In this document: piece by piece, positions 26,239-34,256 of the stretch
Layout: each line of letters starts with the position of its first letter
Numbering within the stretch: the first letter of the stretch is position 1
From: CAVSRC01 sp963743015
GTDB taxonomy: Bacteria > Pseudomonadota > Alphaproteobacteria > Rhizobiales > Kaistiaceae
Length of the DNA: 64,000 nt
Assembly (NCBI GenBank): GCA_963743015.1
Contig: CAVUOD010000014.1
Span: forward strand, 186,001 to 250,000
Reading direction: 5' to 3'
Position numbers and translations under genes: made by a program
Notes under the pieces: model-generated
What the model was told of the DNA's origin: nothing
The model's input: the letters and a program-made list of their open reading frames with translations, nothing else
The model's database searches: none

Positions 26239-26526
26239 ATGAGTTTCGCCCCTGAGGCAGACGACCAGCTGCCACCGCACTTCCCGCTGGGTCACGCCCG
26301 ACGCGGGTTCCGCGGGCATATCTGCAATATCAGCGTCAGCGACGAGACTTCCGGCCTGCCGACGGCGGAACTCGAACGGCGGCTTATCGAACTCGGCTTC
26401 ACCGAGGGGGCTGCCGTCGAGATCCTGCATGAAGGGATCATCGGCCGCGACCCGATCGCGGTGCGCGTCAACAACGCCACGGTTGCCCTGCGCCGCCGCG
26501 AAGCGATGTCGATCTTCGTGAGCTGA
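26239..26526 (+). CDS. feoA: Ferrous iron transport accessory protein FeoA
   Basis: The 95-residue protein has the small SH3-like FeoA domain: GFRGHICNISVSD, RLIELGFTEGAAVEILHEGIIGRDPIAVRVNNATVALRRREA. The pattern 'GLxxGxxVxV...GDPxxVxVxxxxxALRxxEA' is typical. FeoA is a cytosolic partner of FeoB needed for Fe2+ uptake. The start at 26239 is preferred because the FNR-like box predicts a transcript beginning near 26208. An ATG at 26197, with GGAG seven bases upstream, would add 14 residues and cannot be excluded. It lies 11 bp upstream of feoB. Confidence 0.92.
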   Translation: MSFAPEADDQLPPHFPLGHARRGFRGHICNISVSDETSGLPTAELERRLIELGFTEGAAVEILHEGIIGRDPIAVRVNNATVALRRREAMSIFVS

Positions 26527-26537
26527 CCGGTTCAGTC

Positions 26538-28418
26538 ATGAATGAGGTTGTAGCTGGCGTCGGCCACCTCGCCCTGGTCGGCACGCCGAACAGTGGCAAG
26601 ACGGCGCTGTTCAACGCGCTGACCGGCAGCCGGCAGAAGGTCGCCAACTACCCGGGCGTGACGGTCGAGCGCAAGGCCGGCGTGTTCAGCACGCCCTCCG
26701 GCCGCCGCTTCACGCTGGTCGACCTGCCCGGCACCTATTCGCTGCGGGCGCGCAGCCCCGACGAAGAGGTGACGCGCGATGTCGTCCTCGGCCGCTTTGC
26801 GGGCGAGGTGCAGCCGGACGTGCTGGTCTGCGTCGCCGACGCCACCAATCTCAGGCTCGCCGTGCGGCTGATGCTCGAACTGAAGCAGGTCGGCCGGCCG
26901 CTCGTCGTCGTGCTCAACATGATCGACATCGCGCAGCGGCGCGGGATCGAGATCGATCTCGACGCGCTGTCGGCCGAGCTCGGAACGCCGGTCACGACAT
27001 CGGCGGCGGTGCGGCGCGGCGGCATCGACGACCTGATGCGCCGCCTCGATGCGCTGGCCGTGAGCGACGACCGGCCGGAGCCCGCACGTGACTGGACCCC
27101 GTCGACGCTCGCCGAACTGCGCGCCGCCCAGCGCGAAGCCGACCGCATCCTGCAGCGCGTCGTGCGCATGCCGCCGAAGCCGGACACGCTGACCACACGG
27201 CTCGACGCCGTCCTGCTGCATCCGCTGGCCGGCCTCATCGTCCTGCTCGGCGTCCTCTTCGTGATGTTCCAGGCGGTGTTCATCTGGGCACAGCCGCTGA
27301 TGGACCTGATCTCGCAGGGCTTCGACGCGCTCGGCGCCGCCGTTCACCAGATCATGCCGGCCGGCCTGCTGGCGAGCTTCATCCAGGACGGCATCATCTC
27401 CGGCGTCGGCAGCGTGGTGGTCTTCCTGCCCCAGATCCTCATCCTGTTCCTGTTCATCCTGCTGCTCGAAGACCTCGGCTACATGGCGCGGGCGGCGTTC
27501 CTGATGGACCGCATCATGGGCGGCGCCGGGCTGCACGGGCGCGCCTTCATCCCGTTGTTGTCGAGCTTCGCCTGCGCGATTCCGGGCATCATGGCGACGC
27601 GCGTCATCGACAATCCGCGCGACCGGCTGACCACGATCCTGGTGGCGCCGCTGATGACCTGCTCGGCGCGCATCCCGGTCTATACGCTGATCATCTCCGC
27701 CTTCATTCCGGCCAGACAGGTCTGGGGCTTCGCCAGCCTGCAGGGCCTGGTCATGTTCGGCCTCTATGCCGCCGGCATCGTCAGCGCGCTCGGGGTCTCG
27801 GCGCTGGCAAAATTCTTCTTCTGGCGCGAGGACCCGACGCCGCCCTTCATGCTCGAGCTGCCCGACTACAAGCTGCCGCGGCTGGCGAGCGTTCTGCGCG
27901 GCCTCTACACGCGTGCCAAGATCTTCCTGCAACGGGCGGGCACCACGATCTTTTCGATGATGGTGGTGATCTGGTTCCTGGCGACCTTTCCACGCCCGCC
28001 GGCAGGCGCCACTGGGCCAGCGATCGACTACAGCCTGGCTGCCATGATCGGCCACGCCATCGCGCCGCTGCTGGCGCCGGTCGGCTTCAACTGGCAGATC
28101 AGCGTCGCTCTGGTTCCCGGCATGGCGGCGCGCGAGGTTGCCGTGGCGGCGCTCGGCACGGTCTACGCCATCCAGGGCGGCGGCGAGGTCGCCGAGCAGA
28201 TCGGCCACGTTCTCGCGCAGAACTGGAGCCTGGCGACCGCCCTTTCGCTGCTGGTCTGGTACATCTTCGCACCGCAATGCGCCTCGACGCTGGCCGTCAT
28301 CAAGCGCGAGACCGGCGGCTGGAAATGGATGTGGGTGACGTTCGGCTACATGCTGGCGCTGGCCTACATCGCCTCCTTCGCCACCTATCAGGTCGCCGTC
28401 CTGCTCGGCGCCGGATAG
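26538..28418 (+). CDS. feoB: Ferrous iron transporter FeoB
   Basis: The 626-residue protein has an N-terminal GTPase domain: G1 GTPNSGKT (15-22), G3 DLPG (62-65) and G4 NMID (127-130). A helical regulatory segment follows, then the membrane domain from about residue 225 with the two Gate motifs, in which Cys residues (FACAIPGIMATR and PLMTCSARIPVYTLI) line the path. The end WYIFAPQCASTLAVIKRETGGWKWM is family-typical. It imports Fe2+ across the inner membrane. It is shorter than the E. coli protein but within the range of the family. It is cotranscribed with feoA, probably under low-oxygen control. Confidence 0.97.
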   Translation: MNEVVAGVGHLALVGTPNSGKTALFNALTGSRQKVANYPGVTVERKAGVFSTPSGRRFTLVDLPGTYSLRARSPDEEVTRDVVLGRFAGEVQPDVLVCVADATNLRLAVRLMLELKQVGRPLVVVLNMIDIAQRRGIEIDLDALSAELGTPVTTSAAVRRGGIDDLMRRLDALAVSDDRPEPARDWTPSTLAELRAAQREADRILQRVVRMPPKPDTLTTRLDAVLLHPLAGLIVLLGVLFVMFQAVFIWAQPLMDLISQGFDALGAAVHQIMPAGLLASFIQDGIISGVGSVVVFLPQILILFLFILLLEDLGYMARAAFLMDRIMGGAGLHGRAFIPLLSSFACAIPGIMATRVIDNPRDRLTTILVAPLMTCSARIPVYTLIISAFIPARQVWGFASLQGLVMFGLYAAGIVSALGVSALAKFFFWREDPTPPFMLELPDYKLPRLASVLRGLYTRAKIFLQRAGTTIFSMMVVIWFLATFPRPPAGATGPAIDYSLAAMIGHAIAPLLAPVGFNWQISVALVPGMAAREVAVAALGTVYAIQGGGEVAEQIGHVLAQNWSLATALSLLVWYIFAPQCASTLAVIKRETGGWKWMWVTFGYMLALAYIASFATYQVAVLLGAG

Positions 28419-28432
28419 GCGATTGGACACAC

Positions 28433-28456
28433 GGCCAAGCCGCGTCTGCCTTGGCC
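28433..28456 (+). terminator. Hairpin after feoB, terminator candidate
   Basis: GGCCAAG (28433-28439) and CTTGGCC (28450-28456) form a 7-bp stem with a 10-base loop 15 bp after the feoB stop. It is followed by CTTG rather than a T run. Confidence 0.45.
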
Positions 28457-28579
28457 CTTGAGCGAAGCTGCGACGGTCGGACTCCGAACCGCCCAGATGC
28501 CCAGCCGGCCGCTTCATCGAAAACCTGTCTGCCCTGAAGAACGTTATGCACAGCGCTCCGGATTGGCGAGCCAAATCCT

Positions 28580-28607
28580 TTGACGGCTAACTGGCTTGCA
28601 TTAGAAT
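28580..28607 (+). promoter_or_regulatory. Sigma-70-type promoter upstream of the two membrane proteins
   Basis: TTGACG (28580-28585), 16-bp spacer, TAGAAT (28602-28607) resembles a housekeeping promoter in an unusually AT-rich patch. The downstream gene begins at 28679 behind GAGGAGGAA. Confidence 0.55.
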
Positions 28608-28678
28608 TAGAACTATTAAATGGGCGAGAAGCGCCACCTCAAGACGCCGGGAACACGCGATGTTGAGGAGGAAGTGCC

Positions 28679-29200
28679 GTGCCTTTCAAAGATGTACTCC
28701 TGTTCATCCATCCAACGTTCGGCGTATTGGCGACGATCGGGGCGGTCTGGGTTTTCGTCGAAGCGCTCAACGCGACCGACGGTAACCAGCAGCGAATCTG
28801 GAGGGCCAGCCTGATCACGGCCGCTCTGTTCGCGTTGACCTGGTTCTTCGCTGGCTGGTTCTACACCATCTACTATCATAGCGGCGATCAGCAGCTTATC
28901 GAGAAGGGACCGGTTCCGTGGGCTCACGCCTTCTTCATGGAATCGAAGGAACACCTGTTCTTCATTCCGCTGATCCTTGCCTTCTATCTGCCGTTCGTGG
29001 CCCGCCTGAAACTGTCGACCAACAAGGCGGCACGCATGATGGTGCTCACGATCACAGCCCTCATCGCCCTGGAAGGGCTGGCAATCGAGGGGGCCGGCGC
29101 GATCATCAATTGGGGCGCCAAGACGGCCCTCGCCCAGGAGGTTCAGGCACCGCCAGCCAACACCGCCGCCCCGGCAGCCACAGAGCAAAAGGTGCAGTGA
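28679..29200 (+). CDS. Four-helix membrane protein of unknown function
   Basis: The 173-residue protein starts at a GTG behind a strong GAGGAGGAA ribosome binding site. It has about four hydrophobic segments: FIHPTFGVLATIGAVWVFVEAL, ASLITAALFALTWFFAGWFYTIYY, HLFFIPLILAFYLPFVARL, MMVLTITALIALEGLAI. An Ala/Pro/Glu tail follows. Between helices 2 and 3 it has conserved-looking His, Asp and Glu residues (YYHSGDQQLIEKGPVPWAHAFFMESKEH), as in haem- or quinone-linked membrane proteins, but I cannot name the family. Its stop overlaps the next start by one base. Confidence 0.7.
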   Translation: MPFKDVLLFIHPTFGVLATIGAVWVFVEALNATDGNQQRIWRASLITAALFALTWFFAGWFYTIYYHSGDQQLIEKGPVPWAHAFFMESKEHLFFIPLILAFYLPFVARLKLSTNKAARMMVLTITALIALEGLAIEGAGAIINWGAKTALAQEVQAPPANTAAPAATEQKVQ

Positions 29201-29535
29201 TGGCGACAACAGACACTCAGAACCAGTCGGTCAGCGCGAACGAGAACGCCGCGGCTGCGTTCGGCCTGTCGGCAGCGATCACCGTGGTCTTCAACGTCCT
29301 GCTGGCCTTCATCAAGGATTCCTGGCCGGCGCTCAACTCGTTCATGGCGATGTTGACCGGCCACCACTGGCGTACCCACGGCCTGGCGGACGTGATCCTG
29401 TTCTTCCTGCTGGGTTGGTTCTTCACGGCGCGCGGGATCGGCGGCGGCAAGCTGACCAATAACTCGGCGGTCACGGTGGGCGGCGCCGTCATCGTTGCGT
29501 CTGCTGCGCTGGGGCTCTGGTTCCTCTTCATCTGA
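29200..29535 (+). CDS. Small three-helix membrane protein, coupled to the preceding gene
   Basis: The 111-residue protein starts at the ATG at 29200, which overlaps the previous stop (TGATG). A hydrophilic N-terminus is followed by hydrophobic segments at about 22-37, 66-79 and 90-110 (NSAVTVGGAVIVASAALGLWFLFI). No family is recognised. Translational coupling implies that it works with the upstream four-helix protein, perhaps as a two-subunit membrane complex. Confidence 0.65.
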   Translation: MATTDTQNQSVSANENAAAAFGLSAAITVVFNVLLAFIKDSWPALNSFMAMLTGHHWRTHGLADVILFFLLGWFFTARGIGGGKLTNNSAVTVGGAVIVASAALGLWFLFI

Positions 29536-29856
29536 GGGAGCCAGCCAGCGTCGCTGAACGATCGAATCGGACCCTGGCGAGGCACGCCTCGCCGGGGTCG
29601 TGGCGCTAGCGACCGGTCGCAGGCTGCGGCCTGACCGGAACGGCCATGCAAACCGAGTTCGTTCGTTCTGGCTTCGGCGTCCGGACCACCGATCATATCA
29701 AGCGCGTCAAGAACCGTCGTAGCGCCCGGCTCCGGCAAAGGCCGAAACGGAACCTTGAGCCAGCCTTTCGGCTTTTGATATGCCGCTCACATAGAGCGAC
29801 GCGACTGATCCGCGCCATCAGCGTCACGGCAACTTGCGACAAGGGAGGTGTGAGCC
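29536..29856 (+). other. Intergenic stretch with a strong hairpin
   Basis: No gene was recognised. The stretch starts with a terminator-like hairpin (29571-29598). Just before the YdeI-like gene it has a ribosome binding site (AAGGGAGGTG) 7 bases from that start codon. Confidence 0.5.
29571..29598 (+). terminator. Strong hairpin terminator candidate
   Basis: ACCCTGGCGAGGC (29571-29583) pairs with GCCTCGCCGGGGT (29586-29598) over 13 positions, including one G-T pair, with a two-base apex. It lies 35 bp after the membrane-protein pair. No T run follows. Confidence 0.55.
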
Positions 29857-30417
29857 ATGGAGATGGCGTATCGAGAGCGCTGGCAGGCTGAGATTGCCGA
29901 GCTGCAAAGGATCCTCTCCGGGTTTGACCTGAGGGAGGAGTGCAAGTGGGGAAAGCCCTGCTACACGGCGGATGGAAGAAACGTCGTCATCATTCAGGGC
30001 TTCAAGGAATATTGCGCGTTGGGCTTCTTCCAGGGGGCGCTGCTGAAGGACCCGAAGAAGGTGCTGGTGCAGCTCGGCCAGGTTCAGGCGGCGCGGGTGA
30101 TGAAGTTCACCAGCGCCAAGGAGATTGCGACGAAGGCGGCCACCATCAGGGCCTATGTGCGCGAGGCCATGGCGGCCGCGAAGGCTGGGTTGAAGGTCGA
30201 GACCACGCCCCCGGAAATTCCTCTGCCCGAGGAATTGAAGGAGAAGTTCCGCAAGGATCCGCGGTTCAAGCGCGCGTTCGAGGCGCTGACGCCAGGCCGG
30301 CAAAGGGGATACCTGTTTCACTTCGCCGGCGCCAAGCAATCCGGGACGCGGATCGCGCGGATCGAGAAGGCGATGCCGGCGATCTTCGCGGGACGAGGGC
30401 TCCTGGAGCGCCGATAG
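29857..30417 (+). CDS. YdeI/OmpD-associated-family protein
   Basis: The 186-residue cytosolic protein matches the YdeI-like architecture. An N-terminal DUF1801-type domain (CKWGKPCYTADGRNVVIIQGFKEYCALGFFQGALLKDPKKVL) is followed by a C-terminal helical part with LPEELKEKFRKDPRFKRAFEALTPGRQRGYLFHFAGAKQ and ARIEKAMPAIFAGRG, the OmdA-type repeat. The biochemical role of this family is not established; E. coli YdeI is linked to stress survival. It appears monocistronic with a good ribosome binding site. Confidence 0.85.
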   Translation: MEMAYRERWQAEIAELQRILSGFDLREECKWGKPCYTADGRNVVIIQGFKEYCALGFFQGALLKDPKKVLVQLGQVQAARVMKFTSAKEIATKAATIRAYVREAMAAAKAGLKVETTPPEIPLPEELKEKFRKDPRFKRAFEALTPGRQRGYLFHFAGAKQSGTRIARIEKAMPAIFAGRGLLERR

Positions 30418-30574
30418 ATCGTGAAGCGACGGCACCATCGCCGGTCCAGCATCCCCGCCACCCGTCCCTGGACGATGTGGCGCACAACGGTTGCCCTCGC
30501 CCTGGCAGCCACCGGCGCGTCGGCTAGATAATCAGTCGCCCTGCCCGCCTCCGAACGAGCAACGAAGCATCCCA

Positions 30575-31525
30575 ATGACCGCTGCCGATGTTCTGCTGGT
30601 TCTCGTCGCCCTGGCTTTCGCCTGGAGCATGGGCGCGCATTACACCGGCGCCTGCATGGGCATGCCGCATGCGACCGGAAGCATTCGTCTGTGGCCGGCG
30701 CTGTGGATCATGGCGCCGCTGACCCTGATCGGTGCCACATTCCTCAGCCACAAGGTACTCGAAAACATTGGACACAATGTCCTCGTCGCGGACCGGCTCG
30801 GCACCGGGCCGGCGATTGCGATCATCGGCGCGGCCTTTCTCCTCACGACGCTGTTCACCCAACGGCGGATACCGAGCTCGACGATCCAGATCCTGGTCTT
30901 CTGCATCGTCGGAGCCGGCGGGGCGCTCGGTCTGGCGATCCGTTGGCATTCCATCATCCGGCTGGTCGTGCTGTGGGCGCTGGCGCCGGTGGCGGCCGGC
31001 GCTCTCGGCTACCTCTTCACCAAAGCATTTGACGTATTTCCCGGTTTTGCTGCCAGCGGCGCCGCCGGCGCGATCGGTCGCGCGCTGGTCGTGGTCGGCG
31101 GCGCCGCCTCGCTGACCATGGGGGCGAACGACGTGTCGAACGCGACCGCCGTCTTTCTCACGACAGGCTTATCCGGCCCGCTTGTCGCGGGGCTGATCGG
31201 CGGCATCGGCCTTGCCGTCGGCGTGCTCACGTGGGGGCGGCCGCTGCTCGAGCGCGTCGCCTTCGACATCGTCAGGCTCGACATGCCGATGGCGACGGCC
31301 GCCCAGCTCGTGCAGGCGATCGTCGTTCTGACAGCGGTGCTCTTCGGCTATTTCACCTCGATGAACCAGGCGCTCGTCGGCGCCATGGCAGGAGCCGGCC
31401 TGGCGCGCGGACGCGAGACCATCGACAGGCAGGTGATTCTCGGCATCCTCCGTGGATGGCTCATCGGTCCCCTCGCTGGCGCCGTCCTCGGGTTCGTTCT
31501 CGCGTCAATTGGCAAGCTCTTCTAG
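30575..31525 (+). CDS. PiT-family inorganic phosphate transporter-like protein
   Basis: With the ATG at 30575 the protein has 316 residues and about nine or ten hydrophobic helices. The C-terminal half keeps a PiT signature, TMGANDVSNATAVFLTTG (about 180-197). The equivalent N-terminal half reads SMGAHYTGACMGMPHATGS, so the usual Asn-Asp of GxNDxxNAxGT is replaced by His-Tyr. PiT proteins import phosphate as a metal complex with protons or sodium. This one is shorter than average and asymmetric in its motifs, so the substrate is uncertain. Next come ubiTUV on the same strand, but with their own regulatory box. Confidence 0.83.
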   Translation: MTAADVLLVLVALAFAWSMGAHYTGACMGMPHATGSIRLWPALWIMAPLTLIGATFLSHKVLENIGHNVLVADRLGTGPAIAIIGAAFLLTTLFTQRRIPSSTIQILVFCIVGAGGALGLAIRWHSIIRLVVLWALAPVAAGALGYLFTKAFDVFPGFAASGAAGAIGRALVVVGGAASLTMGANDVSNATAVFLTTGLSGPLVAGLIGGIGLAVGVLTWGRPLLERVAFDIVRLDMPMATAAQLVQAIVVLTAVLFGYFTSMNQALVGAMAGAGLARGRETIDRQVILGILRGWLIGPLAGAVLGFVLASIGKLF

Positions 31526-31624
31526 CCGACGGGCGCCGGGGCGCGAGCGTCTCCCACCGGGTTTGGAGGATCGGATGCCGGCACGCCACCGTTAGTGGGC
31601 CACCAATTCCGGTCGCGCCCCGCC

Positions 31625-31638
31625 TTGACCTCGATCAA
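31625..31638 (+). promoter_or_regulatory. FNR/FixK box of the ubiTUV operon
   Basis: TTGACCTCGATCAA matches TTGAT-N4-ATCAA at 9 of 10 positions. Its centre is 41.5 bp upstream of the ubiT ATG, and TAGCTT/TTCTAT (31661-31670) lies where a -10 would be. A class II FNR promoter would therefore start transcription at or beside the start codon. Confidence 0.7.
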
Positions 31639-31672
31639 ATCCAATCGACGGAGACGGCCCTAGCTTCTATGC

Positions 31673-32221
31673 ATGCCGACACCCCTGCACGCCGGGTCCG
31701 CCGCCACGCCTTTGCGTCCTCTGCTGCAGGACGTCCGGGCACTGCTGATCGGCGCGGTGCCGCTGGCGCTGATCCAGCCGATCCTCAACCGCATCGCCAT
31801 CAACGTGGCGCGTTCGCGCCCGGAACTGTTCGCCCGGCTGGGGAGCCAGTCCGGCAAGCGCTTCCTGATCGATCCGACCGACCTGCCCTTCGTTCTGGTG
31901 CTGGTCCCCGATCAGCAGAAGCCCAGCCTCACGGCCTATCGCCGCTGGCAGAAACCGGCGCACGACGCCGCCATTGCCGGAACCTTCTTCCGCCTGCTCG
32001 ACCTGATCGACGGCGAGCTCGACGGCGACGCGCTGTTCTTCACCCGCGACCTGCAGGTGCAGGGAGACACGGAGGCGGTGGTGACGCTGAGGAATGCGCT
32101 CGACGACATGGAGGGCAGCGCGATGGACAGCGTGCTCGGTTCCTTCGGCCCGCTGTCGCGGCCGGCAAATCTCGTGCTGTCGGCGCTGAGGCCGAAGAAA
32201 GTGCAAGGCAATCATGGCTGA
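31673..32221 (+). CDS. ubiT: Ubiquinone biosynthesis accessory factor UbiT (SCP2 domain)
   Basis: The 182-residue protein has an SCP2-type lipid-binding domain: ARLGSQSGKRFLIDPTDLPFVLVLV, DGDALFFTRDLQVQGDTEAVVTLRNALDDME. The 'LFFxRxLxxxGDTExxxxLxN' core is diagnostic of UbiT (YhbT). UbiT is needed with UbiU and UbiV for oxygen-independent ubiquinone synthesis and probably presents the prenylated intermediate. The gene overlaps ubiU by 8 nt. The FNR box implies anaerobic induction, and the message may be nearly leaderless. Confidence 0.93.
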   Translation: MPTPLHAGSAATPLRPLLQDVRALLIGAVPLALIQPILNRIAINVARSRPELFARLGSQSGKRFLIDPTDLPFVLVLVPDQQKPSLTAYRRWQKPAHDAAIAGTFFRLLDLIDGELDGDALFFTRDLQVQGDTEAVVTLRNALDDMEGSAMDSVLGSFGPLSRPANLVLSALRPKKVQGNHG

Positions 32222-33227
32222 CGGCGGCCTTCGGCGCCCCGAACTGGTGTGTCCGGCGGGAACGCCGGCCGGCCTCAGGACCGCCGTCGATGCCGGCGCC
32301 GACACGGTCTATTGCGGCCTGCAGAACGCCACCAATGCCCGCAACTTTCCGGGCCTCAACTTCACGCCCGCCGAGCTTGAGCAGGCGGTTGCCTATGCCC
32401 ATGAGCGCGGCGCCAAGGTCCTGCTCGCGGTCAACACCTTTCCGCCCGCCGGCCAGTTCGACCTGTGGAAGGAAGCCATCGACCTCGCCCCGCGGGTCGG
32501 CGTCGATGCGGTGATCGTCGCCGATATCGGCGTGGCCGACTACGCCTCCTCGACCTATCCCGACCTCCGCCTGCATCTCTCGGTGCAGGGCGGCGCCTCG
32601 TCGCCGGAGGCGATCCGCTACAACTGCGCAGCGTTCGGAATCAAGCGCGTGGTGCTGCCGCGCATCCTGACCGTCGCCGAAATCGCCGATATCCATCGCC
32701 AGATCCCCTGCGAGATCGAGGCCTTCATCTTCGGTTCGATCGGCATGATGGCGGAGGGCCGCTGCAGCCTGTCGAGCTATGCCACCGGCTTGTCGACCAA
32801 CATGGACGGCGTCTGCTCGCCGCCCGCCGACGTTCACTACGAAGAGGACGCCGATCACAATCTGACGACGCGGCTTGGCGAATTCGTCATCGACCGCTTC
32901 GTGGCCGGCGAAAACGCCGGTTATCCGACGATCTGCAAGGGCCGCTACCTGTGCGGCGCCGGCGATGTCGGTGCCTATGCCTTCGAGGAGCCGGTCAGCC
33001 TGAACCTGTCGGCGCTGTTGCCGGAGCTGGCCAAGGCCGGCGTCACGGCGCTGAAGATCGAGGGCCGGCAGCGCAGCCGCGCCTACGTCAAGACGGTGGT
33101 CTCCGCCTTCCGCAAGGCGGTCGACGCCATCATGGATGGCAGCGATCCGGGCCTGGCGAACCTGCTGGCGCTGACCGAGGGGCACCGGGAGACGGAAGCC
33201 GCCTATCGGAGCAAGACATGGCGCTAG
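32214..33227 (+). CDS. ubiU: Oxygen-independent ubiquinone hydroxylation protein UbiU (U32 family)
   Basis: The 337-residue U32 peptidase-like protein begins RPELVCPAGTPAGLRTAVDAGADTVYCGL and contains FGSIGMMAEGRCSLSSYATG, DGVCSPPADV and YPTICKGRYLCGA. UbiU and UbiV form a [4Fe-4S]-bearing heterodimer for O2-independent ring hydroxylation with prephenate as oxygen donor. Three of the four E. coli-type cluster cysteines align (Cys184, Cys201, Cys241), but the first (E. coli C169) aligns with Gly177. Cys247 is an extra nearby cysteine. It overlaps ubiT by 8 nt and ubiV by 10 nt. Confidence 0.94.
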   Translation: MADGGLRRPELVCPAGTPAGLRTAVDAGADTVYCGLQNATNARNFPGLNFTPAELEQAVAYAHERGAKVLLAVNTFPPAGQFDLWKEAIDLAPRVGVDAVIVADIGVADYASSTYPDLRLHLSVQGGASSPEAIRYNCAAFGIKRVVLPRILTVAEIADIHRQIPCEIEAFIFGSIGMMAEGRCSLSSYATGLSTNMDGVCSPPADVHYEEDADHNLTTRLGEFVIDRFVAGENAGYPTICKGRYLCGAGDVGAYAFEEPVSLNLSALLPELAKAGVTALKIEGRQRSRAYVKTVVSAFRKAVDAIMDGSDPGLANLLALTEGHRETEAAYRSKTWR

Positions 33228-34153
33228 CGACGACCGCAACCACTACAACGGCGCTGACGCTGGGCCCGGTGCTGTTCAACTGGCAGCCGCAACGCTGGCG
33301 CGACTTCTATTTCCGTATCGCCGACGAGGCGCCGGTGGAAACCGTCTATCTCGGCGAAGCGGTGTGCTCGAAGCGGGCGCCGCTGTTCGCTGCGCATTTC
33401 GACGCGGTCGCGGCACGGCTGGAGGCGGCCGGCAAGACGGTCGTCCTGTCGACGCTCGCCGAGGTGTTCCTGCCTGCCGACCGCAAGCTGGTGGCGGACG
33501 TCACCGCCCAGAAAGAATACATGGTCGAGGCCAACGACGCCTCGGCGCTCTATTACCTGGGCGCCCGGCCGCATCACATCGGCCCGTTCATGAACGTCTA
33601 CAACGAGCGCACGGTGGCAAGGCTGGCGCGCGGCGGGGCGAAGAATTTCTGCCTGCCGGTGGAAATGCCGGCCAGCGCCATTCGCGCCCTTGCCGACGCG
33701 ACCCGGGATCTCGGCGTGAGCTTCGAGGTGACGGTGTTCGGGCGCATGCCGCTGGCGCTCTCGGCGCGCTGCTATCACGCCCGGGTTCATGGCCGCACGC
33801 GCAACACCTGCCGCTACGTCTGCGAGGAAGACCCCGACGGCATGGCACTGAAGACGCTGGAGGGCCAGCCGTTTCTCGCCATCAACGGCATCCAGACGCT
33901 GTCCTACGAATGCCTGAGCCTGGCCGGAGAGCTGGCGGAGCTTCTGTCGATGGGCGTTCGGCGCTTTCGCCTGTCGCCGCAGAGCTGCGACATGGTCGCG
34001 GTCGCATCGGTCTACCGCAACCTGCTCGATCGCCACATCGCGGCCGGCGAGGCGGCGGCGATGCTCGACGAGATGGCGTTGCCCATGCCGCTTGCCAACG
34101 GTTTCTATCATCGCCAGCCGGGACATCGCTGGGTCGGGCCGGCGGCAGGCTGA
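33218..34153 (+). CDS. ubiV: Oxygen-independent ubiquinone hydroxylation protein UbiV (U32 family)
   Basis: The 311-residue protein starts at the ATG at 33218 inside the end of ubiU. It has LTLGPVLFNWQPQRWRDFY and YLGEAVCSKR near the N-terminus. Cys50, Cys185, Cys198 and Cys202 (SARCYHAR, NTCRYVC) reproduce the spacing of the four [4Fe-4S] ligands of E. coli UbiV. It partners UbiU in the anaerobic hydroxylation steps of ubiquinone synthesis. The operon suggests that ubiquinone is also made under low oxygen, for example for nitrate or other anaerobic respiration; no such reductase is in the window. Confidence 0.94.
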   Translation: MALATTATTTTALTLGPVLFNWQPQRWRDFYFRIADEAPVETVYLGEAVCSKRAPLFAAHFDAVAARLEAAGKTVVLSTLAEVFLPADRKLVADVTAQKEYMVEANDASALYYLGARPHHIGPFMNVYNERTVARLARGGAKNFCLPVEMPASAIRALADATRDLGVSFEVTVFGRMPLALSARCYHARVHGRTRNTCRYVCEEDPDGMALKTLEGQPFLAINGIQTLSYECLSLAGELAELLSMGVRRFRLSPQSCDMVAVASVYRNLLDRHIAAGEAAAMLDEMALPMPLANGFYHRQPGHRWVGPAAG

Positions 34154-34205
34154 CCGCCGTCGTGCTGTTTCGCCCTGGCTTGCGCGAACGATAAACTGTG
34201 CCGCA

Positions 34206-34232
34206 GCGCCCGATCTTCCTCCGCTCGGGCGC
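34206..34232 (+). terminator. Hairpin after ubiV, terminator candidate
   Basis: GCGCCCGA (34206-34213) and TCGGGCGC (34225-34232) form an 8-bp stem with an 11-base loop. It could terminate ubiTUV or lie in the 5' leader of the downstream glycosidase gene, whose start is 25 bp further on. Confidence 0.45.
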
Positions 34233-34256
34233 GCGACCTCAGCCTGGTGACCAGTC

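Noticed and set aside
26532..28574. Minus-strand 680-codon frame opposite feoB
   Set aside because: It is a shadow of feoB; no motif and extreme Arg/Gln/Asp content.
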